DNA from: Alitta virens
Lineage: Eukaryota; Annelida; Polychaeta; Phyllodocida; Nereididae
Direction of reading: 5' to 3'
DNA: 64,000 nt
Assembly: GCA_932294295.1 (NCBI GenBank)
Contig: OW028573.1
Coordinates: 70,843,829-70,907,828 of the forward strand
A program made the position numbers and the translations under genes. The notes under the pieces are model-generated. The model was not told the DNA's origin. It saw nothing but the letters and a program-made list of their open reading frames with translations, and ran no database searches. This document shows positions 22,075-33,245 of the stretch, in pieces (the stretch's first letter is position 1; each line of letters opens with the position of its first letter).

Positions 22075-23915
22075 AGTTCCTCCTTTTGGTTGAAGGCCAG
22101 AGTGTGCATGCCCAGGACGCCACTTCCGGTCCGCCATCTTGTATTCGTTGCGACGGGTTGACATTGTATCATTGCATTCCAAGCTGCAAATTTTACTCAT
22201 TTCAATTCAAAATAACCAGTCCCCATTTTCTTTGTCTAGTTTTTGTAACTGTTTATATAAATTGAAAATGAAATGTTTTTTTAACAAGGTTAAATCATGG
22301 AGTCATAAGCATGACTCCATGGTTAAATGTACGTGTTTAAAGAAACTGATATTAAATGTTGATAAAAAATATAAGCATTCATGCGATAGTGCTCAAAGCA
22401 GGTGCTTTTTTTATCAGTCTTAAATACTAGAAATACATTTTGATACGCCATTGACGCCACAATGATAACTTGTAAATCAAAGATTCAAGTAATATTATTT
22501 ACACATTGCTTAGATAATAAATCAGCTAGTAAATGACAGGAGATTTACCAAATATACGGTAGAAGGAAGGATTGAAATAAAGAAAGAATTGGGATTTAAA
22601 ATATTACTTAAAATATTTAAATAAGCACTATGAAAGGTAAATATATAAAATAGTTTTAGCTGAAACAGCTACAATAAAAAAAAAATGCAAATTTTGCAAG
22701 AAGAATAGTGCATCACGTATAACTAGCTGGGAATTCATACCACGAAGACTTTATTCACTTATTTAGAGTCCATACAGGCTTACAGTCTATACATAATTGA
22801 CAAATTCCAAACGAATGATTGAAGGTAAACAAACAGCTTAATAATTTATTGAGGCCATTGCTTGATTTTTACAAAAAAAAAAAAAAATAACCAACGTTTA
22901 ATATACTGGCAGTTTGATAGTTTAAATGCAATTTTATTCAGTTTCATTGTCAGTTGTAACAGTTATAGGCCTAAGTGTCATGAATTCTGTGTTATTTGGA
23001 TGAACTGTTATATAATTTTATTTCAAAGCAACGTTTAAGTATGACCATTAATCATTTATACCAAGTTTAACAACACCATGAATGGGTTTTTATCGAGATC
23101 TATCTTTCATTTTTATGAGTCAGGTTGCACAGATCAAAGTTTTCCTCAGTTGCCCAGTTTTGCTTACGTCACAGCATATATAGCTAATCTGCACATTTGT
23201 TTGCAAAGAAATAGCAATGAATTTACAGTTATTTTAGTACAGTTCTACCATTGTAAGCATAGTGCAAACTGCACAGTATTACAAGTTCTTGTACTAAAAA
23301 ACAGCGAGTCAAGAATTAAAAATGTGGTCTCGATAAAAAGATATAACTGTGATTCCTGTAGCATGTCAATGAAAACCTTGCTGTCACAGAAAATAACGTA
23401 TTCATTGGAATTAAAAGCCTGCTGTATATAAGTCACAGCTAAAATATACATGCAGTTTGAAATAGCATGCACCACATTGCTTGAACATGTCATCGTCTCA
23501 AATGATTAATGTATAATATATTTCTTAGTAACCTTATTTATGGCATGAGAGATGTGTTTGAATGTCCATACATTGCATGTGGATCATACATTCCTGTTTT
23601 GATACAGTGAAATAATTCAGTTCACTTGCATATGAGTTTTTATTTGAAAAAAGTTAAATGTGTATTCCTATATTAGTACTTGAGTTCCTAATGCAACCGT
23701 TTAAAACCTTAATTGCGAAGTCTAGTTTTGATGTCGTAAATATTATGGAACACCCTTAAGTATAATGTATAATTTGTGCCATATAAAGAGCAGTGACTTA
23801 ATTATGTATTCCTTACACTGTATGTCAGATTTTGTCTGTATTTTTTGTTATTCATCGTGGTGACCTCACACAAGATGTATCAGTGTGTGCAATAAAATTT
23901 TGTTTATATATTACT
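22075..23915 (+). other. Possible 3' UTR of vWA gene 1
   Basis: This follows a good acceptor (TTCATTTCAG), is AT-rich with no further exon, and ends in GTGTGTGCAATAAAATTTTG, with AATAAA at 23891-23896. That resembles a genuine gene 3' end. No other plus-strand gene nearby would use it. Confidence 0.35.
23891..23896 (+). terminator. Poly(A) signal AATAAA
   Basis: Canonical hexamer followed by a T/G-rich stretch, placed 3 kb after the stop of vWA gene 1. Likely the distal polyadenylation site of that gene. Confidence 0.4.
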
Positions 23916-24529
23916 TAAGGTGTTGCTATTGAATCATTTCAACAATACTCTTGTTTATATATTAATTATGGTGTTTTTTTTTTTTTGTTTTTTTTTTTCA
24001 TTTCAATAATTAACTATCTACCAGGGTCCATAAAGATATGATAGAACAAGATATTCTCCACCAAATTAGAACCCTGACTAATAATCAATTCATTTATCAG
24101 TCTCATCACTTAACATGTAATAATTAAAGAAAACATTTACAGTAAAAGCACTTCATAAAATCACCGAAACTTTTTTTCCATATAGAAGTTCTAATAAACA
24201 CATCAGTTAGTTTTATTCTACCTACAAAAGTGTAATACAGGTTTTAACAACAAACTTGTGCAATTTCAATTAAAGGTATGCTATGCTAATGCGAATGAAT
24301 AAGTACATTGTTCTAACTGGTGAATTAATTGAAATCTATACTTTGATGTGAGTGATCTACAATGTACACAGGCTTAACCAGAGTGTGTGTTGCAGATCCG
24401 TGTATCTCGTGCTGCAAGTTGAAAGACAAACAATTGAAATAGCAGCATTGTCCATGTTTTTCTTGGCTTCATGTAGCTGGCCCTACACTTATGCAGCTGG
24501 GTGGCCCAGTGTTTAAATCACCAGCCTAT
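23916..24529. other. Intergenic, nothing recognised
   Basis: AT-rich, with a poly-T patch near 23970-24000. No exon or element recognised. Confidence 0.5.
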
Positions 24530-24849
24530 AGAGTCTTTTTACTGAACAGCCCTGAATTCAGCAAGACACAAGTCTTTCCTCTCCTCTTATCATTTTGCTT
24601 TTCATACACAATAGATCATAAATAAATGATTCCATTAATATTAGTTTCCCAGGGAAATAACAGAAATCAACTGAACGATAAGATGTCAAATATACATTAA
24701 AATGCACTAAATATACTACTGCTATGATGCATATTGCTGCAGCCAATCACAGCCAAGGGCGGGAACATATTCAGTCAATAGAATAGCAGTATTCTGTAAT
24801 AGCCACCTGGTGGAAATTTAAAGAACTTTCCGTGAAAATCCGCTATTAG
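24530..24849. repeat. Dispersed repeat R1, copy 1
   Basis: Shares a 320 bp sequence with 37473-38171: the blocks CAGCCCTGAATTCAGCAAGA, AGGGAAATAACAGAAATCAA and GGGCGGGAAC, ending TTCCGTGAAAATCC. It appears uninterrupted here, so it serves as the empty-site reference for the other copy. Confidence 0.75.
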
Positions 24850-27262
24850 TACACTGGCCAGATCCTCTGAAGGCAGATTGCATAAGATGTTTGTTAATTT
24901 GTGGTGTCCATACTCAAGTGTCTATGCTGGGGCAAGTTAAAGAAACAACTTCCAAATAAAACAAGCCACAAGTGATGCTAACACTGCTGCTGTAAACGCA
25001 CTGACAAGGGGTGAAACTTTCACCCCAAAGATGGGGTGATGCTAATCTGCATAGATAAGCAGTGACGCGCTGGTGTGCATCTTTAAAGACTATTAATAGA
25101 AACATTAATATACCTTAAAATGCTAGTGTGAGAATATACGTTGAGATAATTTCAACCAAGATGAATCGTGTACTGTTATGGATTTGGCCAGGGGATGCTC
25201 AATTTCATACGTGCAAATGTAATTAACCAATGATGTTTTTCAATGTAAGAAACAACTTTCTTATCCAAAAAATAACCAAAAATGACAGGTAGAAAGATGA
25301 TTGCTGTCTGACAGGCAATTCAGCTATCCTTGAGTTTGACAGTTGTGTATCTTCAACATGTTTGAAAGGCTTTCCATGACCTCAGGTGCTTGGGCTGTGC
25401 ACACGAAATGAGAAAAATCACAGGGCGAGGCTGTTGACCGTGACACGCCACTGTATTTTGACGCTCGGTGCCTTTCACCCACTTGGATTTAAATATATCT
25501 CATGCAAAGCCCGCACACAAGGGATACCCATTTTCATCCATGGAAAAAATCATAAGAAATGGATAAGATGCTATATCAGTTATGCCACACCCAGATACAT
25601 AGCAGAATTGAAACTGATGGTACACGAACAACCCCACGTTTGTGACACTGGACTTTTCCACTCGAAAACTGTCAGTATTGGATTGTAATATATGATGCTC
25701 ATGTGCAGAAGTACCTACTCACGTTACAGATTATATCGAGGCAAAGAATGCAGTCTTTGAGAGCACATTCTCCTTGAATTTATCAGTTATTTTTATTTAA
25801 ATGTCTGGGATACTGACAACAGTAAAATGTATCAGTGGCATCAGAGCTCTGCAGAAAATTTATTAGATGATCATATAAATAAAAAACATTTATAAAAGGT
25901 TAACTGTAGCAAGTACATTTATGTCTAAAGGAAACAGACACTAGACTTAGATAGTGCGTGCGAATTATTTAGGCAATGTACAATTTTGACCTCACACAGC
26001 AGATGGACATTTTACTGCAGTGCAGTAATTATATCAAGCAGAGAGTGTGGATAAACACTATTTACCCCAACAATGGTTGAAACAGATGAAACAACACGCC
26101 ATACCCATAACCATGTTGACAACAAAAAGGTAAGAAAATGTGTATACTATAACATTAGCGAACATTTTGTTCTTCACATTATGTTCTTGACAAGAAGTGC
26201 ATGTTATAAATCGGAGTTGATAACATGTATTGCACATAAGATGACTTTCCAATGCGAAGTTTTAGCATTTAAACATTTATTTTTTGACAGATTACAGCTT
26301 ATAGTACACATAGATTTCTGAAAGTCAGTTGATGTAGACGGAATATAGTTTTGAGCAAAATAACTCCCAAAAAATTTCTGCATTTTTATGAATCTTACAG
26401 AGACCAGCTCAAGAAAAAGTATTTTCCACTTCAAATAATAACTATATCAATGTACTCGGTGGAAAATATTTGTGATTTTATTAAAAATCCAAAAAAGATA
26501 CGGTACTGCCTTTTTTTGAAAAAAAAAAAAGGTATAGAATCAGAAAGGTTAAACAAATTTTCTAATATGCCCAAAGAAAGTTTGCTGTCTTGACAAGAGC
26601 ACAATCAACACATAATATCTGCCTCAGGAAACACGACATGATTTTCTGGACAGGGACAAGAACTTTGCAGTAAGAATCAAAACTTTAAAAAAGATCTAAA
26701 ATAAAAATTGGATAGAAAAAAGGATGCTTCAAAATCTGAATGCACTGTGCTCATAAAAAGTGTTCTAGACATCCTTAGGCTGTATAATTATGTCCATACA
26801 TGTGAATTTAATACTACGAACAATTTGTAACATCATACAACAGTGGGGTTGTTCTTCTTGAGTTAATGGTGTATTGTGAGACAATGATTCTTCAGAATAT
26901 GCAGGAGCACAGTCAGTGCTGCCCTCGTGTGACCGCTTTACTGGGTCACCACGGGTCACTGATTATGTCCATGCTCTAGATGGCACACTAGCAGACGAGC
27001 CACGTTACAGATTTCCTGCTAATGTTTTGAGTATTTAACATGTAAAAAGTTGAGAGATCTACAGCGCAGACACACTCTGGTAAGTGTTAATATAAAAACC
27101 CAGTCATCCACAATGTAATGACACATATCTGGCAGATCTATCTGTTACACTGCGGATGACTGTGCTGCCACCGGCTTCTAGATGTAAAGATCAATGAATG
27201 ATCAGGTAAATATGATCAGGTCTTGCTAGTTTTAGATCAAACCCAAGGACAACATGTCTATA
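24850..27262. other. Intergenic, little recognised
   Basis: No convincing exon. Around 24902-24940 a short stretch (ACTCAAGTGTCTATGCTGGGGCAAG) resembles part of the SINE family 1 body. The open frame at 25386-25688 has no recognisable motif or splice context and I do not call it. Confidence 0.45.
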
Positions 27263-27416
27263 CCGGTGGTGGATTTAGGGGAGGGGGTTTGGGGATTTAA
27301 CCCCCCCCCCCTTAGATTAGTACATTAATATTTAAGAATTCTGCGGTCCCCGCAATACATTTTAATTTGTTAACCCCCCCCCCCCCCCCGTGAAAATTAA
27401 TCTGGATCCGCCCCTG
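27263..27416. mobile_element. Small MITE with poly-C cores and TATA target duplication
   Basis: The element starts CCGGTGGTGGATTTAGGGG and ends CTGGATCCGCCCCTG, which are imperfect inverted termini, and contains two long C runs. It is flanked on both sides by TATA (27259-27262 and 27417-27420), as expected for a target-site duplication. Elements with GGCGGATCCAGGGG-type ends are frequent in invertebrate genomes. Confidence 0.65.
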
Positions 27417-27420
27417 TATA

Positions 27421-28066
27421 CAGAATGACTCTTTAAACGTGCATTTAATGACTAAATGTTATCCAGACATAGAAATATCATCCAGACATAGGTCATAGCT
27501 TACCAAATCTGACACACTGTCATTCATATAATTATATTAAAAATCTCTACATACGACAGGTAAAATAACGATATTAATCTACAAATGCACTTTATAAATT
27601 TACATGTATAGCGTATATAGATATATGAATATCATACATGTATACTGTGCACAGATTTTCTTGCAAATATTACATAATTTCAATAAAAGTACAGCTGATC
27701 CTAATTACGTAAAAACTTGAATTGAATGGAATTCATATTGAAATGGCTATGAAATAAGATTATTGGAAATTCAATTAATTAAATCTAGAACAAATATGGC
27801 AATGGAATACAGCTTCATTGGCAATTGAGTAAGCATGCACCTGTTTTTAAAAGAGTTTTAGATCTCTGTTGGGTCTACGGTTGTTAACACCAATCTATTT
27901 TAAGGTACTGTAAATCACGAAGCCAAAAAATTGATAAATTAAGACTGCCCAGGTCACACATTCTAAAGCACTGGGGGTGTTGGACTGCTTGTGTTTATTT
28001 TGAGCATCAAGTCAACCTGTTAAGAGTCATTATGTGGCATTTCCTGTCTCGCTCCCTTAGCATGTA
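27421..28066. other. Intergenic, nothing recognised
   Basis: AT-rich with no exon. ATCCAGACATAG is duplicated close together near 27460-27490. Confidence 0.45.
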
Positions 28067-29003
28067 CAGTTAGTTTCATAAAATATGGTCGAATCTAGAC
28101 AGCTGTAGCGACCTATTCCTGGCTGTAGCTATAACTGGCTAAAGCCAGCTGCTTCTGTCTACTTCTAACTAATAGTCGGCTTACGCCAAAAAATATAAAC
28201 CTTGGTAGACAGACATACAGACAGACAGAAAGTATTTATTTGACAATAAACTTACAATTTACATGAACAAAAATAATCAAGGAAAACTGGTTATATTATG
28301 GTCATAAGAGACATTCAGTAAGGCCAAAAGCCGCTGACATGCATGCCACCTATGAGCCATTTGGTGTTATAACATATGAATATTGGCTACATATGGAAGG
28401 AACATCATGGTAAGGATTGCAAGTGCTATAAGCAGGACAGTACCAAATTGTTACCTATATTTACATTAATTGTTTTAATCACATGTTCGCTGATGGGCTA
28501 CCTTGTACTGCATACATAACAGTTTGGATTAGTGCAGTCTGTTTGATAGGCATTGATATATACCCTTTTTAGATAGAATGATAAACCATGAAGACTATGT
28601 ATGCTCATTTTGTCTATGATCATTTTTGGTGCTTGATTAATTAGTTGTGGTAATCTATTTTTGATTGAGCTTTCTGACAGTTGGTACCTGGGTCAGGGGA
28701 TTGACAGTTGGTACCTAAGCCAGGGGATTACTAATAGATGTCTGTCTCTTGTTGGAAGGGGTGAATATCTAACTGCCGAGGAAAATTAAACTGTTGAAAG
28801 TAGTGTGGTAGATTTTGGTTAGTTAATCTGTGGTAAAATTGTGGTAAATGTATGATATTTATCTGATATGGTGCTGCATGTACTTAGATGCGGCTTTTTG
28901 TAGCCAGCTGTAGCCAGACAGTTCCGTTTAGTGGCAGGTAGCATGGTATAGTTTAGCTTTGTGTAGGTTTAATTTGACCGGCCGTTTTTAATTAAACAAA
29001 CTG
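28067..29003. mobile_element. Tc1/mariner-like non-autonomous DNA element, 937 bp
   Basis: Ends are CAGTTAGTTTCATAAAATAT on the left and, on the right, a reverse complement starting CAGTTTGTTTAATTAAAAAC. TA flanks both ends (28065-28066 and 29004-29005). The left 125 bp match the element at 48098-48282, and the right 125 bp match, inverted, 35975-36100. There is no transposase frame. The interior holds what looks like a minus-strand retroelement 3' end (TGTCAAATAAATACTTTCTG with a TCTG-type tail, about 28200-28440), so part of the length is nested insertion. Confidence 0.65.
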
Positions 29004-29539
29004 TAGGAGTCAACACGACATTTATAACATGGTTATATCCTGCAGTAAAATTTTTTAACATAAATGATGTCAAAAATGCCAGATATTGATTTAAACTTCA
29101 CCCAGTAGATGTTAAGTTTGGCTATAGACTGAGATGCTGCAGGATTGATGAAATATAAGAATAAAGTAAAAGATGATACATGTAATATGGGGGGACATCT
29201 CTAAGATAATTGATATATCGCTACTGAGATGCCCCCCCCCCCCCCCCCATGGTTTCCTGATGACTCCCACCCAATTCCATCACACGCTGATGCTACTATT
29301 TAATATCTCTTGACAATGTGCTTGTGTTAGGCACACAGATGATGTAGATGTTACCATGAAAATGATTTTCAGTGAAATGAAATTCACATACTTTGCAGTA
29401 TTTTCAGATTGGTAAAATTAAATTCACATATTATATTGCAAAGTATGTACATGGACTGCATGGATAAATTTAAGTGGTGTGAATAGTATAATTAAGTTCC
29501 TGTTCATATTCTAATTTTAGATGAGATTATAACAAGAAG
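29004..29539. other. Intergenic, nothing recognised
   Basis: AT-rich with a poly-C run near 29233-29248. The 3' border of the adjacent minus-strand retrotransposon lies somewhere in the right half. Confidence 0.4.
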
Positions 29540-29627
29540 CAAAGAAAAATGAAGAATCCCATACAGGGAAATGTAAGACACACCGATTAAGATATGACAA
29601 TTCATTATTGTGCAATTTTCCGAGTAA

Positions 29628-29906
29628 TTACATATAAAAGTATCTTTTATATACCTTGAAAAACCAGAGATGAATATATATCTTTTCTTTGATACAGATT
29701 GAACAGGTGCTTAGTATTTTTGGTAACCTCTGGCAAATACTATTAGTAACAAAGGAATGTCTACTAGACAGGGATTCCAAAATTTCTGCATTTCTGGTTT
29801 CATAATTGTGTCTGTCGGAGTGTCTGTTATATTGTAGGGATAAAAAAATAGTGTGGGAGGGTTCTATTCTCCAATTTGTAGACAAATTTAAGTTCTTGCT
29901 GTGCAC
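29628..29906 (-). pseudogene. Retrotransposon ORF2 C-terminal fragment
   Basis: The frame contains YNRHSDRHNYETRNAEILE followed by SRHSFVTNSICQRLPKIL. The H-x-Y-x-TR pattern followed by an R-H-x-F-x-T-N-S/ICQRLP block is typical of the end of these ORF2 proteins. It continues the element above and lies near its 3' end. Confidence 0.65.
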
Positions 29907-30379
29907 ATAGGTCAGAGATTTTAAGTAATTGAAGTCCTTTGAAAATTGGATTGGTATGAGCTTTGTATTTATCCTTTACGATAAGTCTAACTGATTTCTT
30001 TTGCAATTTAAATAACCTATTGCTTTGGGTGCCATGCTAAAATGCCATAACACATATAAGGTAAAATTAGAGAGTTATACAGGTATGAAATATGAAATGT
30101 TTCAGTCTACTCATTATGCCTTTGGTTTTTGATATTTTCTGTTGAGTTGCATCTATGTGAGGCCTCCAAGAGAGATGGGAATCCAGAATGTTTCCCAAGT
30201 AGTTAAATTGGTCAACAAATTCAATGACAACATCATTGATTTTAATGTTTCTGTTTTTAAATGTGCCTCCTGGGATTATATAACAACATAGCCCTAGTCT
30301 TTATAACATTCAGTCATAATTTATTGAACCTAAAGTCCTAAACCAGTCATTTATATTCTTTAGTTCAATATTGAGTTTA

Positions 30380-31322
30380 TCTTCTAAATTTTGATTGACA
30401 TTGCCAAATGTATCAAGAGTTGCAGAAAGTGTTGTGTCATCAGCATAGATAATCAGCTTAAAATGTGTGGTTGCCATGTTGATATCATTTTATATAAATA
30501 ATCAATAACAGGGGACCCAAAATTGACTCCTGTGGCACTCCAGAACTAAGTATTCGAAAATCTGATTCTTTGCTATTAAATTCCACATACTGGTTTCTCT
30601 CTGACAGAAAATTTCTCAGTAAGAGTAGAGAATTACCTGACATGCTATAATAATTTAATTTATATATATATGAGAATTTCATGGTCCAAAGTATCGAAAG
30701 TTTTCGAGAGATCTAGATAAATATTGATTGGTATTTCGTTATTATCCATTTTTGAACTATTCTGTTTATAATTTCCAAAGTTGCCAACTCAGTTGAATGG
30801 TTAGTTCTAAAACCGTATTGGCTATCATATAAAAAATCTAATCTATTAAAATAATCATATAACTGAATATGTATTACTTTTCAATTACTTTGGATATACT
30901 GGGTAAAACTGAGACTGGTCCAAAATTATCAAAAACATAATTTTCATTTTTCTTGAATAGTGGTAGTACTTTTGCTGTTTTTAGCTTGTGTAGAAAAATG
31001 CTTTTATTGATAGACTGATTTATAATTAAAGTCAAGGATTCAGAAATTTCAATAACTTATTAGATAATCTATCAATTCCGCAGCTTGATTTTGGTTTCAG
31101 TTTGTCTATTATTTCTATTACTTTCTGTTTGTTTATTTCACTAAATTCAAAATGGTTATCAGTAGGGTTATTCAGATAATCTTTGTAGGATTTTTTAGCC
31201 AGGTAAGAAATAGTACTTGCTAATCTAGGTCCAATTTCACTTTCAGGAAGATCATTTATCAGGAAATATTTTTGGAATCTTGTCTTGTGAGATTTATTTA
31301 GAATTCCTTTATTGTTGTCCAT
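30380..31322 (-). pseudogene. Retrotransposon reverse transcriptase, frameshifted
   Basis: Frame 31032-31322 carries the N-terminal RT block (IIDKLKPKSSCGIDRL), and 30485-30682 carries LRNFLSERNQYVEFN and SGVPQESILGPLL (usual form PQGSILGPLL, so the Gly is replaced by Glu). A further frame reads LIIYADDTTLSATLD with the catalytic YADD intact. Stops and frame changes separate these blocks. Confidence 0.8.
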
Positions 31323-31519
31323 GTGCTCTTTATGTCATGTTTTAAATTTTCAAAACATGTATGACAGTAAGTTTTCTTTGCAAGTCGCATATTTTGTCTT
31401 AGAATTCTATTATATGTCTGTAAATTTGTCTTATACTTATTGTAATCTGGACTATTGCTAGGAGTAGCTCTTAGTTTAAGATATAATTTATGGATCTCAT
31501 AATGCCTGCAGTTATCCAT
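31298..31519 (-). pseudogene. Retrotransposon ORF2 fragment: EN-RT linker
   Basis: 73 codons with NKYKTNLQTYNRILRQN, RLAKKTYCH and STWTTIKEF, the basic helical linker normally between the endonuclease and RT domains in this group. It is in a separate frame from its neighbours. Confidence 0.7.
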
Positions 31520-31554
31520 TTACTTTTTTTATGTTTATACTTATTGTAGCTGAC

Positions 31555-32565
31555 TTATTTGAAAGGAAGATGTTTGGTCAGAGCTTTTTGTATTATTTCA
31601 TTGAGCATGTTATAGTTCACATTAGGATCAGTATCTATATCTGTGCAAAATATATCGATAGTGCACTTTAATCCATTTTCATTTTTGAAATTATCTTTGG
31701 CCGTTGGAGTGTTTGTAAACATTTTAACAAATTTTAGATTTTCATTTGCTATAGAAAGATAATCTAAAGTTACAAAATATAGTTGGTGGTCAGAAATATT
31801 ATAACTGAGAATTCCAGCTGTTGTCTTAGAGAAATTGGAGGATAATTTAACATAGCAGTTATCTATCAAAGTACTGCTATGTGATGTTAATCTTGTAGGC
31901 ATTGTTATTTTTGGCAAATAGCCATTCGCAATTATAGTTTCAAAAAAGTTGTTAATATGAAGTGAATCTTTAAGTTTCAATAAATCAATATTGAAATCTC
32001 CTGTAACTATTACATTACTATATGAATGCAACTTTGATGACAAAATTTCATCAATTTCATGAGAAAACGTTTCATAATTTTCTACAGTCTCTCTTGGAGG
32101 CCTATAGAGGTTACCTATAACAAGCTTTGACTTATTAATTTGTATGTGAGAACAACCCAAGTTTACATCTATAAAAATCTCATCCCAAATTTGACTGTTG
32201 CCATATATCTGTAACATGTTGAAGTCATATTTCTCTCGAATGTATATTGCAACTCCCCCATGTGCACTGCAAATTCTAGGCATGTGAATCAATGTATATC
32301 CTTGGAGCTGAAAGAGAGATATATCTTGAGTTTCATAAAACCATGTTTCTTGTAAACATATTATGCTAAAAGGGCACTGTGTCAATTGGAAATGTTCTAT
32401 ATAAATTTTCAACTGATCAAACTTTGCTGAAAGTGACTGGCAATTTAAACTAAGTATTGAAAATGTACTTTTCTTATCAATTAATAGCTTACAAGCTTCT
32501 TCTGTATTATAATAGGGTGAATGATCAAGCAATACTGTCATCTCATCTTCATCATACTGTGACAT
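31555..32565 (-). CDS. APE-type endonuclease domain of non-LTR retrotransposon ORF2
   Basis: A 336-codon open frame with all hallmark motifs of an apurinic-like endonuclease: LSLNCQSLSAK (active Asn), CLQETWF (catalytic Glu), GGVAIYIRE, IGNLYRPP, VTGDFNID (Asp/Asn) and near the end SDHQLYF (Ser-Asp-His). This domain nicks target DNA to prime reverse transcription. The frame starts at a Met of MSQYDEDEM and ends with a stop after KHLPFK; in an intact element it would run on into the linker and RT. The preserved frame suggests recent insertion or chance. It is a transposon gene and not a host gene. Confidence 0.82.
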   Translation of the reverse strand: MSQYDEDEMTVLLDHSPYYNTEEACKLLIDKKSTFSILSLNCQSLSAKFDQLKIYIEHFQLTQCPFSIICLQETWFYETQDISLFQLQGYTLIHMPRICSAHGGVAIYIREKYDFNMLQIYGNSQIWDEIFIDVNLGCSHIQINKSKLVIGNLYRPPRETVENYETFSHEIDEILSSKLHSYSNVIVTGDFNIDLLKLKDSLHINNFFETIIANGYLPKITMPTRLTSHSSTLIDNCYVKLSSNFSKTTAGILSYNISDHQLYFVTLDYLSIANENLKFVKMFTNTPTAKDNFKNENGLKCTIDIFCTDIDTDPNVNYNMLNEIIQKALTKHLPFK

Positions 32566-32570
32566 CTAAT

Positions 32571-32989
32571 AAAGATTTTTTAGTGTTAACGCATAACTAA
32601 TAATCTTTGAAAATGCAATCGATGGATTGGCTTGAATCCCCCTGAAACCATACAATAATATAAGGTTAATATTATAGAGTTCTGAATAAAAAATACAGTG
32701 ATTAAGAAACATGGCAGCTTGTGATAACAATTAGAAACAATGGTTCATACTCTAAGGAATATGGGTTAATTGTCCGATTTAGTAAAAAAATTACATTTAT
32801 TGACAAATTTACATCTACTCGAAAAAGGCAATGGCTATACTATGCAAACAGTAAACGTGAAATAACCGTACCTCCCCAGTCATTCGCCTGGGAGTTTTCC
32901 GTGAAGGACAAACTGAAAAAATAAAAAAAACGAACAAGAGTCAATTATGAAGAAACAACTGGCCTTACACATATACATGTACCTTTCAA
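32571..32989. other. Intergenic next to retrotransposon
   Basis: Possibly the 5' leader of the minus-strand retrotransposon. No ORF1 motif seen. Confidence 0.4.
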
Positions 32990-33245
32990 TCTTATCTACT
33001 CCATCCAGAGTTTTGCTGGAATTTCTCTATAAAATAAATAAACTTCAGCTGGCATTTAATTTTTCATGCCATCGAAGGCCAAAGACATAAAAACAAGGCA
33101 CAAATGAACGCGTCATTAGCTTCCTGGCTTCGTGATGCATTTTATTAAACAGCTACTTCAATTTTCGTCCGAGTTTCAAAAATTCTAAGTTCCTTATGTA
33201 CAAAAATGTATTTGTAGTTCGCTTATAGTGTGAATTGAAACAACT
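32990..33245. repeat. Dispersed repeat R2, copy 1
   Basis: Matches 43690-43985: CAATTTTCGTCCGA, TTAATTAAACAGC-like and ATTTCTCTATRAAATRAATAAA blocks occur in the same order and spacing. No coding content. Confidence 0.65.

Larger units (their letters stand above)
29540..32570 (-). mobile_element. Decayed non-LTR retrotransposon (jockey/CR1 group)
   Basis: In order on the minus strand: an endonuclease domain (open), an RT linker, RT motifs (KPKSSCGIDRLSNKLLK, SGVPQESILGPLL, then IIYADDTTLSA near 30425-30470) and a C-terminal tail with HNYETRNAE near 29.8 kb. The reading frame is broken by stops and frameshifts after the endonuclease, so the copy cannot encode a working RT. No ORF1 was recognised upstream. 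EN-type APE plus YADD RT places it in the jockey/CR1/L2 group. Finer classification needs a tree. Confidence 0.85.

Noticed and set aside
23078..23431. 117-codon plus frame in the downstream region of vWA gene 1
   Set aside because: AT-driven composition, no domain; lies in probable 3' UTR.
25386..25688. 100-codon plus frame
   Set aside because: No motif, no signal, no neighbouring exon; considered chance.
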